A stretch of DNA of 64,000 nucleotides, from contig NCSJ02000064.1 of NCBI GenBank assembly GCA_002812745.2, positions 62,001 through 126,000 of the forward strand, read 5' to 3'. Positions 24,147 through 35,159 of this stretch are shown in pieces. The notes beneath the pieces were generated by a model. It was not told the origin of the DNA, ran no database searches, and was given only the letters and a program-made list of their open reading frames with translations. Positions within the stretch are counted from its first letter, which is position 1. The number at the start of each line of letters is the position of its first letter. The position numbers and the translations under genes were made by a program. The stretch comes from Scytalidium lignicola. Taxonomy: Eukaryota > Ascomycota > Leotiomycetes.

Positions 24147-25963
24147 TTATTCGCGCCACTTCTGGCCCTGGCCCTGCCTCATCTGCCTCTTGTGCAGCAC
24201 TTGGTTGTTTGCGCTGTGAAGCTTTATGTTCACGCCCCCGGCCACTTTATCTACCAATTTCCAATCACAGGGCAGTCGTCCTTTCGGCAAGGCTGATCCA
24301 TCAATTGAGTCGAACTTTTGCAGGAGCCTGACTGTGACATAGGCAATCTCAGCAAGGGCGAATTGTTGTCCGATACATATTCGAGGGCCAGCGTTGAATG
24401 GGAGGTAGTTGAATCCAAATTTGCGCCCCTCCCATCGTTCTGGATTGAATCGGTCAGCATCAGTGCCCCAAAGTTCTGGGTCTGAGTGCATTGTCCAAAG
24501 CTACACGGAAGAGATGTCAGCACTGAGGAGAAGCCAGAGGCACAATAGTGATGACAAGACGCAAAGACGTACCTCCCAAGCAACAAGGTGACCTTTAGGT
24601 ATAAATACTGGTGAAGTCCCATCGGAGCCACCACCCACGGGCAGTGTTGTGTCTCTAACGGCCTCACGGAAGTTGACCGGAACCGAAGGGTAGACTCGAA
24701 GAACTTCGTTCAAGCACCATTGAAGGTATGAACAGTTCTTGAGCCCGCTGAGCGTGATATGCTTCGGTCGATCGAAGGATCCAAAGTCATCTATGATGAT
24801 GTTGCGAAGCTTCTTGAAAATATGAGGATATTGTGCCAATGAGGCCAAAAGGAAGCCAAGAGTTCCTGAGATGGTGTCGCTGCCTGCCAGAAGGATGTTC
24901 AACAGCTGGGAGCGGAGCTCCTGCGGATCCTTCACGTCAGCGACAATAGCATCCAGAACGACGTACTTTCCCGTCCCTGGCTTTTTATCCGAGCCACTGT
25001 CCCTCAAATGGCGCTGGACATACGTATCGACGAAGTTATGAACAGCTTTACACTGTTCCTTGAATTTGCGATCGTGAGTTAGCCAGAACAGGTCGCCGTA
25101 TATCAGAGATTTCGCCGTTGTCTTCTCTGCCCCGAAGAAGGCCTCTACGAACTGCATCATCTCCTTCTTAGAGAACAAAGTACTCGTATCTGTACTATCA
25201 TCTTTCTGGCTGTGCACGCTTTCGCCAAAGAGAAACTCTGTGGCAGTATCCATTGTGAAACGCTCCAATAGCGGTTGCATATCGAAAGTCGGGGTCCACT
25301 CACCAGGCTCCACGGCACCTAGGAGGGCATCAAAGAGATCTTTGACATGTGTTTCGAAGAGCCCCAGATCAGCTATCTGTTCACGCATGAATTGCGGTCT
25401 TAGAAGAGCTCGAGAGTGTTCCCATTTAGGCCCGTTCGCTGAGAACTGTTGGAATTAGCTCTGCGTATGTTTTAAGTCGCAAAACGTACAATACCGAGAC
25501 CTAGAAGCGCCTCGAACGCTCCCACTCTAGCCGCTGGCTGCTGAAAATCTTGAAACTGAGACGCTAGCACAGCCTGCAGATTCTTCGGGTCGAAGGTGTA
25601 GAACCACGTCTCTCCCGGTGGATATTTTATTCGAAATGTTTTGCAGTCTCGTCCCATCTTTGCGCTCATTTCTTTCTTGCGATCTGAGAAGGCATAAGAT
25701 AAGCGGTTTGTCTTCATTCCATTCATCTCAATCTTGAAATTCTGCACGCCAAATACATCCCAAGGTCGAAAGAGTGGTGCTGGTTGGCAACCGAAAGATT
25801 TCGCCTTCGCTGCCTGTCTTACGTGTGTAACTACATAGTAGATTGTGAAAATTGCTGCCACAGCTGACGGTAAGAACAGTAGTAAGCCCATGTTGAAGAA
25901 TGACTGAGGTGGGACGGTCAATGTTCTAGGCAGGGCGACTTGCACATATGTCGATTCTGACAC
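24147..25963 (-). CDS. cytochrome P450, CYP52-like (fatty acid/alkane omega-hydroxylase type)
   Basis: Three exons on the minus strand: 25490-25963, 24573-25445 and 24147-24500, giving about 566 aa. An N-terminal membrane anchor (MGLLLFLPSAVAAIFTIYYVV) is followed by PGETWFYTFDPKNLQAVLAS, the I-helix LLAGSDTISG, the K-helix ExxR as NEVLR, and PERW. The heme loop is FNAGPRICIGQQFA with the Cys ligand. FSANGPKWEHSRALLRPQF after intron 1 is typical of the CYP52 clan, whose members hydroxylate the terminal carbon of fatty acids and alkanes in the ER. The start at 25963 precedes the anchor by 25 residues; ATG 25888 is an alternative. All diagnostic residues are present and no break is seen. It stands alone between repeat-rich regions. 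Confidence 0.88.
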
Positions 25964-26502
25964 GCTAGACAGGCAGTCAACTTTATGTCAAGGTCGTGGT
26001 TATCCCAGCTAATGCTGCCTAAGGCGGGGCTTACATTTGGTTCGAAGGATTCGCCCTCAAATAGGGCAAAACCGACCGTGTTGGTCTCTCAAGATCTCCC
26101 TATACATGATATCCATTAGCTTGAGGCCAATGAGCTAGCTTCTACTAGCCTATTGCGTCAATAAATTGATGTTAAGGCTACTCCAGATGCAAATCGCAGT
26201 CTTGTGTGCCTTTCAAGCAATTGGAGGCCTGAAACAGCCCCTGGAACGCGGTACGGTGAGCAGTATACTTTCTGAGTGCCCCAAATCTGAGGTTGCTCCT
26301 ACAGTAGACCCTTAGTATTCACCACGCCTTGGCTTTCAGAGGATGGAGGGCCGGCAGAGTATGTCTCTTCGTCATTCTTCTTCAGAGTGCGAGAGCACGG
26401 GCGATAATCATGCATCGACCTCTTGCAAGTGCGAGGCTGGAGGTCGATGGCAGGCTCTCGGCAAAGGAGGGGCCTGGCATCTGCTGATGCGACGATATCG
26501 TA
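25964..26502. other. spacer upstream of the P450, up to the Tc1 element
   Basis: 539 bp, the P450 promoter side. Small frames only. The last two bases (TA, 26501-26502) are the target-site duplication of the adjacent transposon. Confidence 0.45.
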
Positions 26503-28155
26503 CGGAGGTCGCGGCAAAAGGTTATCGGAATATGCCAAGGCACTAATATGGCACTAGTAGTCCTAGTGCCAAATTGTAGCTTTGCATTACTTTACATATA
26601 AATTTATACCGAATATTATGCAAATTTACAATCGCACCCTATTTGGGTTTCTATCCCGACCTTTCCCACCTGTTCGACCTTCTGGATATTCATTCCCACC
26701 ATCTAAAGCTATAACTTCTTGTATATGAATTATAATACGCTCAACCCAAGATTGAATCTTTGCCTGTGGCATATTTTCCCAACAGTCAACCCAATCTTGT
26801 TTCAACTTCTTCTGAGAAGTAACTCTTCCATGTTTTGTGGTCTCCCTTTTCATGAAGAACTATGGTAGTTCTATTGCACTTAAATCAGGAGAATTAGGTA
26901 GCCATAACAATCTTTGAATCTCCTATATATTAAAAGTCTTTCCCTGATACCAATGCCAGTGTAGAGAAGCGTTATCATCTTGAACAATAGTCTTAGGTCG
27001 ATCTTCCAAGCATTCCTTTGTAAAAGGTAAAAGCTTTCCTTCAAGAATGAGCTTGTTATATCGATACCAATCTATTCCTCCTTTTGAATTTCTAACAAGC
27101 TTTCCATTAGCTTTATTCCATCTCCATATAGGTTTTTCCTAGGCTTATTTCGAGTAACTCTCAATACGCATTCCAGTCTCCAACTCCTATTCAAGCTTCT
27201 TCTTTGGCTCTAATTCCTCATTCTTAGCTTTAATCCATGCATCAACTTCCTTTGTATCCTTTTTGGTTTCAAGCTCTCATACATGACAAAGGTCTTTCTT
27301 ATCATAAGTAAAACAACCTCAAAACAAGAATTCCTTAAAACCTTTCCACCTATAACATATACAATAGTATTGATATACTTTAGAAAATAATCCCCAAATC
27401 TTAATTCGACCATGCTGGCCTTCTATTATTACAAAAGTTTCATCTAACCAAATAACATTCTTCCAATCCTCAAAAGTCTAATCCTTATGTTCTAGACACT
27501 ACTTTAATCTGACAACTTTAACTTCAGCTGTAAGGCCAAATTTGGTTGTAGGTTTACAAGGAAAATAACCTAAGGAATGTAATATATTCCAGACAGTTTT
27601 AAAGCTTATTTTGGTTTCAACTTTAGCTATAACATTACTAATACATTAAGTAGAAAGTTAACGTGTAGTAAAGTTTTTGCTAATAACTTTGACAACCTAG
27701 CCTTTTACCTCTTCTGTAACTTTGACTGGTCTTCCTGATTTTGGAGCATCTTCCACATATTTAAGCAAAATCTTTGAATTAACTTTGGGGTTATAGCCAC
27801 GTTTAATAGCTTTTTGACGATAAGAATAAACTTGGCTTTTTGAAACACTTGTAAGCCGAGTGATCTCTTCTATTAAAACCTTACTTTCAAGCAAAGTTAA
27901 GGCTTGAACTCGAGTTCCAAGGTCATTATGAGTTTGCCGGAGGTGTGAAGTAGCTGGTTCAGCTAATTCAGCCATATATGGGGTAAAATAAAGGAGTAAA
28001 ATAAGGGGTAAATAAGGAGAAAGTATGGAGATATTCAAAATTCACAGAATTATGTTGTCTATCTGTGTGCACTAACGAATTTAGCGAGGCGCTAAATCTA
28101 CTAGTGCCATATTAATGCCTTGGCATATTCCGATGACTTTTTGCCGCGACCTCCG
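26503..28155 (-). mobile_element. Tc1/mariner-type DNA transposon (1653 bp), complete ends, inactive
   Basis: Both ends carry a ~58-base terminal inverted repeat beginning CGGAGGTCGCGGCAAAA, with four mismatches. TA lies on each side (26501-26502 and 28156-28157), the hallmark target duplication of this superfamily. One transposase-like coding strand (minus) fills the interior and is interrupted by many stops (see separate entry). The element ends 285 bp upstream of the Zn2Cys6 regulator start at 28441, so it sits in that gene's promoter region. Confidence 0.92.
26626..27975 (-). pseudogene. Tc1-like DDE transposase remnant
   Basis: From ATG 27975 the frame reads an N-terminal helix-turn-helix region (LTSVSKSQVYSYRQKAIKRG) and SGRPVKV. 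The catalytic core is recognisable in pieces separated by stops: VIWLDET (first Asp of DDE), VQDDNASLHWHW (second Asp), and LLWLPNSPDLSAIE (third acidic residue region). The C-terminal part ends at 26626. Many in-frame stops and frame changes between 26850 and 27700 mean no active transposase is made. The many TAA/TAG codons in an AT-rich stretch fit C-to-T decay such as repeat-induced point mutation, but this needs other copies to test. Confidence 0.88.
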
Positions 28156-28440
28156 TACGTAAGTACGTACGTAAGTACACAACCCGTCTTTCGCTTATTC
28201 GTGGCACTGGTGCACTTTGCTGTGAAGGACCTGCCTCCTGAGCGTCGCTCAGGAGCCGACTTAGTCCCTCTGAACCTCGTCGTGTAGAGTTGACAACTTT
28301 CGCACGGTAGGTATGATTGGTTACTAGAAGCGAGATCAGGAACGTGACTGAGCAGCCTGAGTAGAGGGTGAGGCGAGGGTGAGTAGCGCCTGAGTAGAGC
28401 AGCGACGCTGACTAACCGCGTTGGAAGCCAATGTGAAGAA

Positions 28441-30663
28441 ATGTCTCTTGAGACTTCCATGGAAGGATCCTCCATGAATGTTGGACAGAAGCGAGCAGCT
28501 GTGGCATGTGCTTTCTGTCGTCAGCGGTAGGTGGATGTGTCATCCAGGACCTCGAATGCCTAGTTTGCGAAAGCTAATCAGCTACAGAAAGCGGAAATGT
28601 GACGGTGATACACCTCAGTGTATGAATTGCCGGAGCAAAGGGCTAGAATGCATCTACCAAGAGCTAACCACACAGAAGTACGTCTTTTATCTCTCATTCG
28701 GTGATTCAGACTCTACCCTCGTTGAGGAGGGAAAAAAGACTTTTATTAATAGCACCATTAGGAATAGTGAGCAAAATTCATCTGAAGCACAGTTACTGCG
28801 CTTGGAGGCGATTGAGGCTCTACTCAGAGAGCATTCAGCAGCCCTTGAAGCTCTGAAGCTCTCTCTGGGTTCCTACACTACTACACCCACTCCTGCTCTA
28901 GGTTCTGATCATCTCGACGTTCATTCTAGCCGAGTTGCAAAGCGATTCAACCTTCAGACTCCTGTCTCAACCTTCTCTACAAGGGTGCTTAATGATTTTA
29001 CCAGCAGATCTTCCCAAGTTGATGTAGATGATGTTCCTCCGCTCACAATCCCCCTGCATCACCAAACAAGCGCGAGTAGCCTGCTTGCGTTGCCCCAGAT
29101 GCGTTGTTTAGCTGGAGAATTTCCAGAAGAATTCTTCTTTCAAGTTGAAGATAGTCGGCCACGATCAGTCCCATTGCAATCTACCATCACTTGGGGAGAA
29201 CTTGAGCCCCAGCTCACATTCATCGACCGAACTCAAGCAGACGGGTATCTTGAACGATTCTTCACTCTGGTGCAGCAGTTCCATCCCTTCTTCGATAGAA
29301 GCAACTTGGTCGCGCGACATGATGAGATCAGGAGCGGTGGTTTCCAATTCAATAATGAATCTGCTTTGTTCTTGGCGATCTTTGCTCTAGGGGCAATAGC
29401 ATCAGATCCAGTCGATCACGGTAGGGACAGTTATTCAGGTGATGTATTCATCCGGAGCTCTTTGAAAATTGTTCTGTCCTCGTGGACGGCTACTTTTAGT
29501 GGGGATGCAGTACTTTCTCAAACCCTAGTCCTTTGTGCCCTCTACTTCACCTACACAGCAGAGCCACTGGCAGCTTGGAGATTTATACACATGGCGTCGA
29601 CAAGTATTCAACAAATTCTGATTCGGTGAGATAGTCAACGTATTATTTTTCAACACTCACTCTGATACAGTCAACAGCTGCAAAGACCTCACGTCAAACG
29701 AGGTCGAAATACAAGATATCACCCGTCTAAGTTGGACATGCTACATCATTGAAAGGTTCAATACTCAAATTAACACTTGATCGGCTCAAGTGCTAAAATT
29801 ATTGTTGTGCAAATAGTGACATACTTGCTGAGTTTCACCAGCCAAGAAGCGGAATTGAGCTTGCAGTAGACAAAATGCTTTTCCCTAATTACGGAAACTC
29901 CCCCACCCTGGAAAACCTCTACTCTCTAGCGGAGATACGGGGGCGGTCATTGCTGAACCGTATTCATCACACCGTATATTTTACGGATAGTCTCACTCTA
30001 TATGTAGGTCAAGTCCCAAACACTTCGTCTTCGAATTTATCACCCCGGCCAATCCCTGATGCTTCATTCCTGAGAGTCTGTGAAGAGCTGGATTGTCAAC
30101 TTGAAACTTGGTACGACTCATTACCTGATCCTATCAAACCGGATCTGTTAGGGAATCTACAGGGCAATAAGCAAGCATGCTTGTTGCGTCTCCGATACTG
30201 GTCAGCCAAGCAGAATATCTATCGACCTTTTGTGATATATGTCACTTCGCAAACTCCGGGCCATGACATCGACGTTCCCCAGACTGTGCTTGAAAGATGC
30301 CAGAAATGTCTTTCAGCCTGTCGCACATTTCTCCTTACTGCTGGTTACATCCTCTCTGAGAGGACACCATATACATATAGCACAGCACAATGGTGAGTAC
30401 ATTCTTTATTACTCTTAGATTGAATGCCACTAATTAACATTTTATTTTTCTTTCACAGTTCTCTTGCTTCTGTACTAGTGCTTTCAATTGCAGCAAGGTC
30501 TTCTGCGCTACGGAATCTTGTAGATGATATCGAGATGCTACAAAATCTCACTATTGAGCTACTCAAGCCATGGGCCTGTCCAGGGTCAAGCGTTGAATGT
30601 GCTTTAGAGATTGTAGGCTCAATTTCCAGGAAACAGCGCTTTCGTAACCAACTGCAACACTAA
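28441..30663 (+). CDS. Zn2Cys6 fungal transcription factor with MHR domain
   Basis: Five exons: 28441-28526, 28588-29625, 29678-29755, 29817-30392 and 30459-30663, giving about 660 aa. The DNA-binding cluster is split by intron 1. CAFCRQRKRKC and CMNCRSKGLEC together form C-x2-C-x6-C-x6-C-x2-C-x6-C. ATG 28474 is an alternative start 11 codons downstream. An optional in-frame intron (about 28679-28750, GTACGT...ATAG) after TTQ would remove a linker and give NTIRNSEQNSS. The middle-homology region starts at FFTLVQQFHPFFDRSNL and runs through ALFLAIFALGAIA. Exon 3 requires the second of two nearby AG acceptors (CAACAG). It is convergent with the transaldolase gene. Target genes are unknown. Confidence 0.87.
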
Positions 30664-30975
30664 GCAAGGCATGACCAGAAGACATCAACGACAACAGTGT
30701 AACATTTTAATTTTCTCGATGGCACAAATGACTCTTGATATGTACATTCCGACATAGTCTCTAGCATTATCAATTTTGCGTTGAGTGCCAGAGGAATCTA
30801 TATAGCGACTAAAGCTGGGTATATGAGATTGAACATTATGTAAATAAATAATAACGATGATATAATGGAAGCTAAAATGCGCATTTCTAATTGCGAAGCG
30901 TATTTCTAGATAACAGTGCAGGATATTCTTGACTACATTGATGATGTCTCAAGTTGGAGAGAGAAGAATAATGTT
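30664..30975. other. convergent 3' spacer
   Basis: 312 bp between the tail-to-tail regulator and transaldolase genes. AT-rich, non-coding, presumably with both poly(A) regions. Confidence 0.5.
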
Positions 30976-32391
30976 TTATATAAATCCTTTTGTTCGTAAT
31001 TTCTCCTCTATGAGTAACTTCGCCTTGTTCTCTGACTCCAAGAAGAATTCCATTGCATCATTTAGTCTCTTGCTAACGAGAGGATCTTCCTTGATGAACT
31101 GATCAAGCTTAGCCCCACCCTTAGCTACATAGTCTGTATTCATTGATGCCAATACTCCATCCCAATCCGGTCTGGCCAAGGGATCCAGTGTAGACAGAGA
31201 CTTTAGGCGTTCTGGCGTCACCAGATCTGCATAAGGATGTTCTGACTTTTTGCTCGATACTCGGGGAAGACTGTCCGGCGTCTCCATAAGGGTTTTGAGG
31301 TTATGTGCTTGAACAGTAACATGCTGACAGCCTAGTTCAGTCATAGCAAATATCTCAGTGGTGTTAAAATGACTGTTCAAATCTACAGTGTTATCATGCT
31401 TGCTGCGAAATACAACAAAAGCTATTTGGCGAGCGACTCACCTCGCGATTATCATAATTGGTTGTTCCTTCCCTGTCTCCTTGTAGGCTTTCGCAAAAGT
31501 CTCGAGGATGTGAATAATACGAGCAGACATAGGATGCTAGGAAATTAATCAGTGCATTTTGGTCTTCAACAAGAATTATTCAGGCTGCCACGTACTTCTA
31601 GCGCTGGATCTTCCCCCTTTGGGCGAAGGTACGGGTCTAAGTGTGCCGCAATTTCTGGAAATCAGTGGTCAGATCAAGTTTTCCATCATCAATTACGGTA
31701 TAACAGATCTCGGTCTTTTATTACCATTATAATAGGGACTGATAAATAAGCAATTTGACTGACTCGCAGCGATTGCTTGTTCCAGAGAGAAAACTGTGGT
31801 GGCTAGGGTGCGGATGCCTTCAGCGTTTAGCTGAAGAGCTGCTGAGGCACCAGAACCTGAAAATGGGATCTTAATGGCAAAACGATCTCTAGATACTCCA
31901 TATTGCTCGAAAGCCTCTGCAAAGGTATTGGCATGTTTGGTGATTGCATCACGGTCATGGATGTGCCGAGGGGACACTTGCAAGAGAACGCGTCCAGATA
32001 GATAAGGCAAATTCCTAGCACAAAGAGAGACGGCCTAGTAATAAGCAAATATATTAGAAATTTCTTGACAAAGTATCAAATGGCAGCCCTTAGTGATGAA
32101 AGACGAACTGTCATATCATAGACCTTTTCCCATCCTTCTTGGCCGTATTTCTGAACCAGGCTATCGAGCAGGCTCTGGTTCTCCGGTTTTGCTAACTCTT
32201 CTGTAATGGCAAATTGATTTGAAGTCTCTACTCATAAGACAGTTAGTCTTGTCTAGGTATCGGGTATTATAAAGGTTGAACGTGCGATTGTGGGGTGTGA
32301 AAGGGAGACTCTTAATGAGTTCCAAGTTGACATCGTCAACATCAACATTGCATAGCTTCTCAAGCCTGTCTAGAAGTGTGCGAGTTGGCAT
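30976..32391 (-). CDS. transaldolase-family protein
   Basis: Six exons on the minus strand: 32286-32391, 32124-32227, 31725-32034, 31596-31654, 31442-31536 and 30976-31372, giving 356 aa. The likely Schiff-base lysine is Lys125 in RFAIKIPFSGSG. The strand TVFSLEQAIAASQSNCLFISPYYNE and the late HFNTTEIFAMTELGCQHVTV match the transaldolase barrel. The N-terminal SLPFTPHNQTSNQFAIT corresponds to the conserved N-terminal strand and loop. Joining exon 1 to exon 2 in this frame needs a GC-AG intron (32228-32285); no GT donor gives a conserved frame. It differs enough from housekeeping transaldolase that a paralogue in a specialised sugar pathway is likely. It lies between a regulator and a dehydrogenase gene. 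Confidence 0.85.
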
Positions 32392-33268
32392 GATGAGTGG
32401 ATATATACGTATAATCCGGAAGGAATGAATAAGTAAGTACAGAGATTCTTTCGTTTTGCATAGGGTAGGACGGAGTAGTTACTATGGATAAAAACCTACT
32501 ACTTATAAGATTCACCTGAAGGGTTGATCTCAAGCTCTCGCAACCGCGTAATATTTTTCCGGTCAGCAGTTAGAAACTAGCTCTAAAAGCTCTTGTGATT
32601 GCTACCGTGTTATTAGTAATATAGATATGAAAAGCCGCTCAACCCGGTTGTAATTATAATAGTAAGAAAACTTGGGGCACTTTAAACATTGCGGCACGCT
32701 ATCCGCAACCTGTTTATTTCGGGATTGGTGGGCAGCTCTCGGAATGGAGGGGTTATGGTAACAGTATATTCTAGTGAGTGCACGTCTTTTAAACTTTATG
32801 CTTATTAGATAATTGCATTTTAGTTGAGCTTTCACGTCGTATTTCACTCTTTTTTTGGTTAAGGTCATTACCACGGCGGGTTTTGGCGGGCCGCCATGTG
32901 CTGCTGATACCGTAACTTCCCACTCTCCGCTGCATTGCCACAATGCGGCGGCCCGCCCTCCGCCGCCAACTGATATTAGGTTAATCCAGCTCAATACGAA
33001 TTAAATGGACCTTACAACGGTGGATGCTGCCACCTAGTCTGAGATATGGTATCTTGGTCTTATAGGGCCAAGCTCCTTTTCCCATAGAAGTGGTATAAGA
33101 GGTAGGTTTCGCCTTCACAGTGTGAATTTATTCTCCAATTTAATCGTTCAGATTACAGTACGTCCCTCTCGCTGTTTCTAAGTGCCAAAATTATTTATGC
33201 TTGGATTACACAAGTAAAATCTTGCCTATTAAAAAGATATCTACCTCATATTTTTGTTCGTAGCCATC
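32392..33268. promoter_or_regulatory. divergent spacer between transaldolase and dehydrogenase
   Basis: 877 bp holding both promoters. The open frame on the minus strand at 32602-32994 has no recognisable domain and overlaps a GC-rich inverted repeat, so I do not call it a gene. Confidence 0.4.
32885..32957. repeat. GC-rich inverted repeat, 11-bp arms
   Basis: GGCGGGCCGCC at 32885-32895 is the exact reverse complement of GGCGGCCCGCC at 32947-32957. Both stand out in an AT-rich spacer. It could be a fragment of a DNA-transposon end or a regulatory palindrome. Confidence 0.5.
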
Positions 33269-34432
33269 ATGGTTGTAACACACGGCACCGATGTGGACAA
33301 TTCATCTACAGTGATTGATACCCATAATCTTTTTTCTCTAAATGAAAGAAGTGTAATTAGTATGTGTGAACAAGTCGAAATACTCATTACCCTGGTAGAT
33401 TAGAGTGATCAACACTCTTAGAGATGAAACTCTAACTTAAAAAAACAGTCACTGGAGCCATGGGTGGAATGGGTTTACAGGTTGTTAAAGCCGTGATGGA
33501 GTCAGGAGCGGATGTGATTGCTATCGACCGCGGTGACATTCAGAACAACCAAGACTGGGGTAAAACTCACAAAGCCCTCAAAAGTCGCCGTTTTATTCTT
33601 CGCTTTTGAGATTACTGATAAGTTGGAAGTTCAGAAAATCTAAAAGCTATTGCTTCCAGGAGCGGATCTCTTCTCAGTTACTGGAAGTGCGATATATCAG
33701 ATCTCGATATCACCTATAACACATTCGAAAAGGCCGTTTCCGATTCACGATATCCTCTACGCGGCTTAGTCAATTGCGCTGCCATCGGTTGGGTTGGGTC
33801 ATCGATCAATTTCCCCATAGATGATGCCAAAAAGATTATTGAAGTTAACCTCATTGGCACATTAATATGCGCGCAAGCTGCCGCACGCCTTGTCCAAAAG
33901 CACAAGTTTTCAGCTAGCTTCGTCTTCATCGCAAGCATGAGCGGGTATATTGTTAATAAGGTGAGTATTTCCACTCTTGAAGATACAATAAGTTGTATCC
34001 CAGGCGCCTACACCTCCAAAAGCTCTTACTAAGTAGGAGTAATGTACACAGGGTACACCGAATGCGGCATATGCAGCCTCAAAAGCTGGAGTACAGCAAC
34101 TAACACGGAATTTGGCGTCAGAATGGGGTTATTCTAAAGACAGTCCTTCAATTAGGGTAAACTCAATTAGCCCCGGGGTCATTCGAACTCCTATGACCTC
34201 CAGTGTCCTTGCCATGGGAAATCTAGAGCAAATTTGGACAGAAGAGAGCATGTTGAAGCGGCTCTCAGTGCCTGAAGACTACCGGGGCTCCGTGATATTC
34301 TTATTGTCTGAAGCAAGTTCCTACATTACAGGGGCAGGTATGATTCCACTTAGCCAATCTCGTTTCATCTGTAGCCTAAAGCTAACTAATATTCAAGATC
34401 TGTTAGTAGATGGAGGCTATACGGCTTGGTGA
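33269..34432 (+). CDS. short-chain dehydrogenase/reductase (classical SDR, polyol/sorbose reductase-like)
   Basis: Five exons: 33269-33359, 33449-33559, 33635-33960, 34052-34337 and 34398-34432, giving 282 aa. Splicing yields FSLNERSVIITGAMGGMG, with the TGxxxGxG cofactor loop, then the strand end VIAIDR. LVNCAAIGW replaces the common NNAG motif. The catalytic set includes Ser in IASMSGYIVNK and Tyr/Lys in YAASKAG, followed by RVNSISPGVIRTPM. The last exon encodes only DLLVDGGYTAW, the usual SDR C-terminus. An acidic residue at the end of beta-2 (IDR) suggests NAD preference, though fungal members vary. Its divergent pairing with a transaldolase suggests pentose or polyol metabolism. Confidence 0.88.
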
Positions 34433-35159
34433 GCGTTTGAAACTAAAGGTGGATTTTATGCCTGCGAAATCTATGAAGTCCAACAATATAGTCTGCGTTG
34501 ATGTCCTAAATACAATGTGTTAGACCTACTAGACAAAGAATCTCAATATGCATGCACTCCTATTTCCAACTTGAAAACAAACCAATCTGCGCATGCGTCT
34601 CTTTAGAGGATATTTCTTTTACTATGCCGGATGTTCAATGTCACTCCACCTGTAATACTTTGGACTACTAAAGGTTGATGACGTCTTGGTTTCTCTCCAT
34701 TACTTTCTTATGCAACGTCGGAGCTGCACGTAATAAAATTCTGGGCCTAAGGTCTTTTGTGCACCGTAGCCTTATAAGGCCTACATGTGTAGCCTATAGA
34801 GTAAATGAAAATTTACATGAGCCGGGCCTGAGCAAAAAGCGGCGAAGCTCACGTTAGGAGGAGAAAATACGACACTTCACAGTAATTTACAGCATAGGGG
34901 GAAAAAAGGATATAAGCCCATGAACTGCATTGTTTCCGAACCCGCTATTTATTCAGCATGTAAAATCCTATGTACATCTTTTCATCCGACATATAGAACT
35001 ACCCAAAAGATTCCTTCAAGGAAGAGCAGATGTTGAAATTATGTACAAAAAAATATATATATATATAAAGAAAATAAAAAGATTCTTTTATGTATTCATT
35101 AAAATCGTGTCGATATAAACTGGATTGTTTTTCCAAGGTCAAGGTAAAGTGTGTTCTAT
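34433..35159. other. intergenic region
   Basis: 727 bp between the dehydrogenase and glucanase 3' ends (convergent). Nothing recognised. Confidence 0.5.

Noticed and set aside
26503..28155. Tc1 element as the source of the two MITEs
   Set aside because: Its terminal repeats start CGGAGGTCGC, unlike the ACGTAATTCC ends of the MITEs.
28101..28475. 124-codon open frame opposite the regulator start
   Set aside because: Overlaps the transposon end and the regulator's first exon on the other strand, with no motif.
32602..32994. 130-codon open frame on the minus strand
   Set aside because: No recognisable domain, and it overlaps an inverted repeat in a divergent promoter region.
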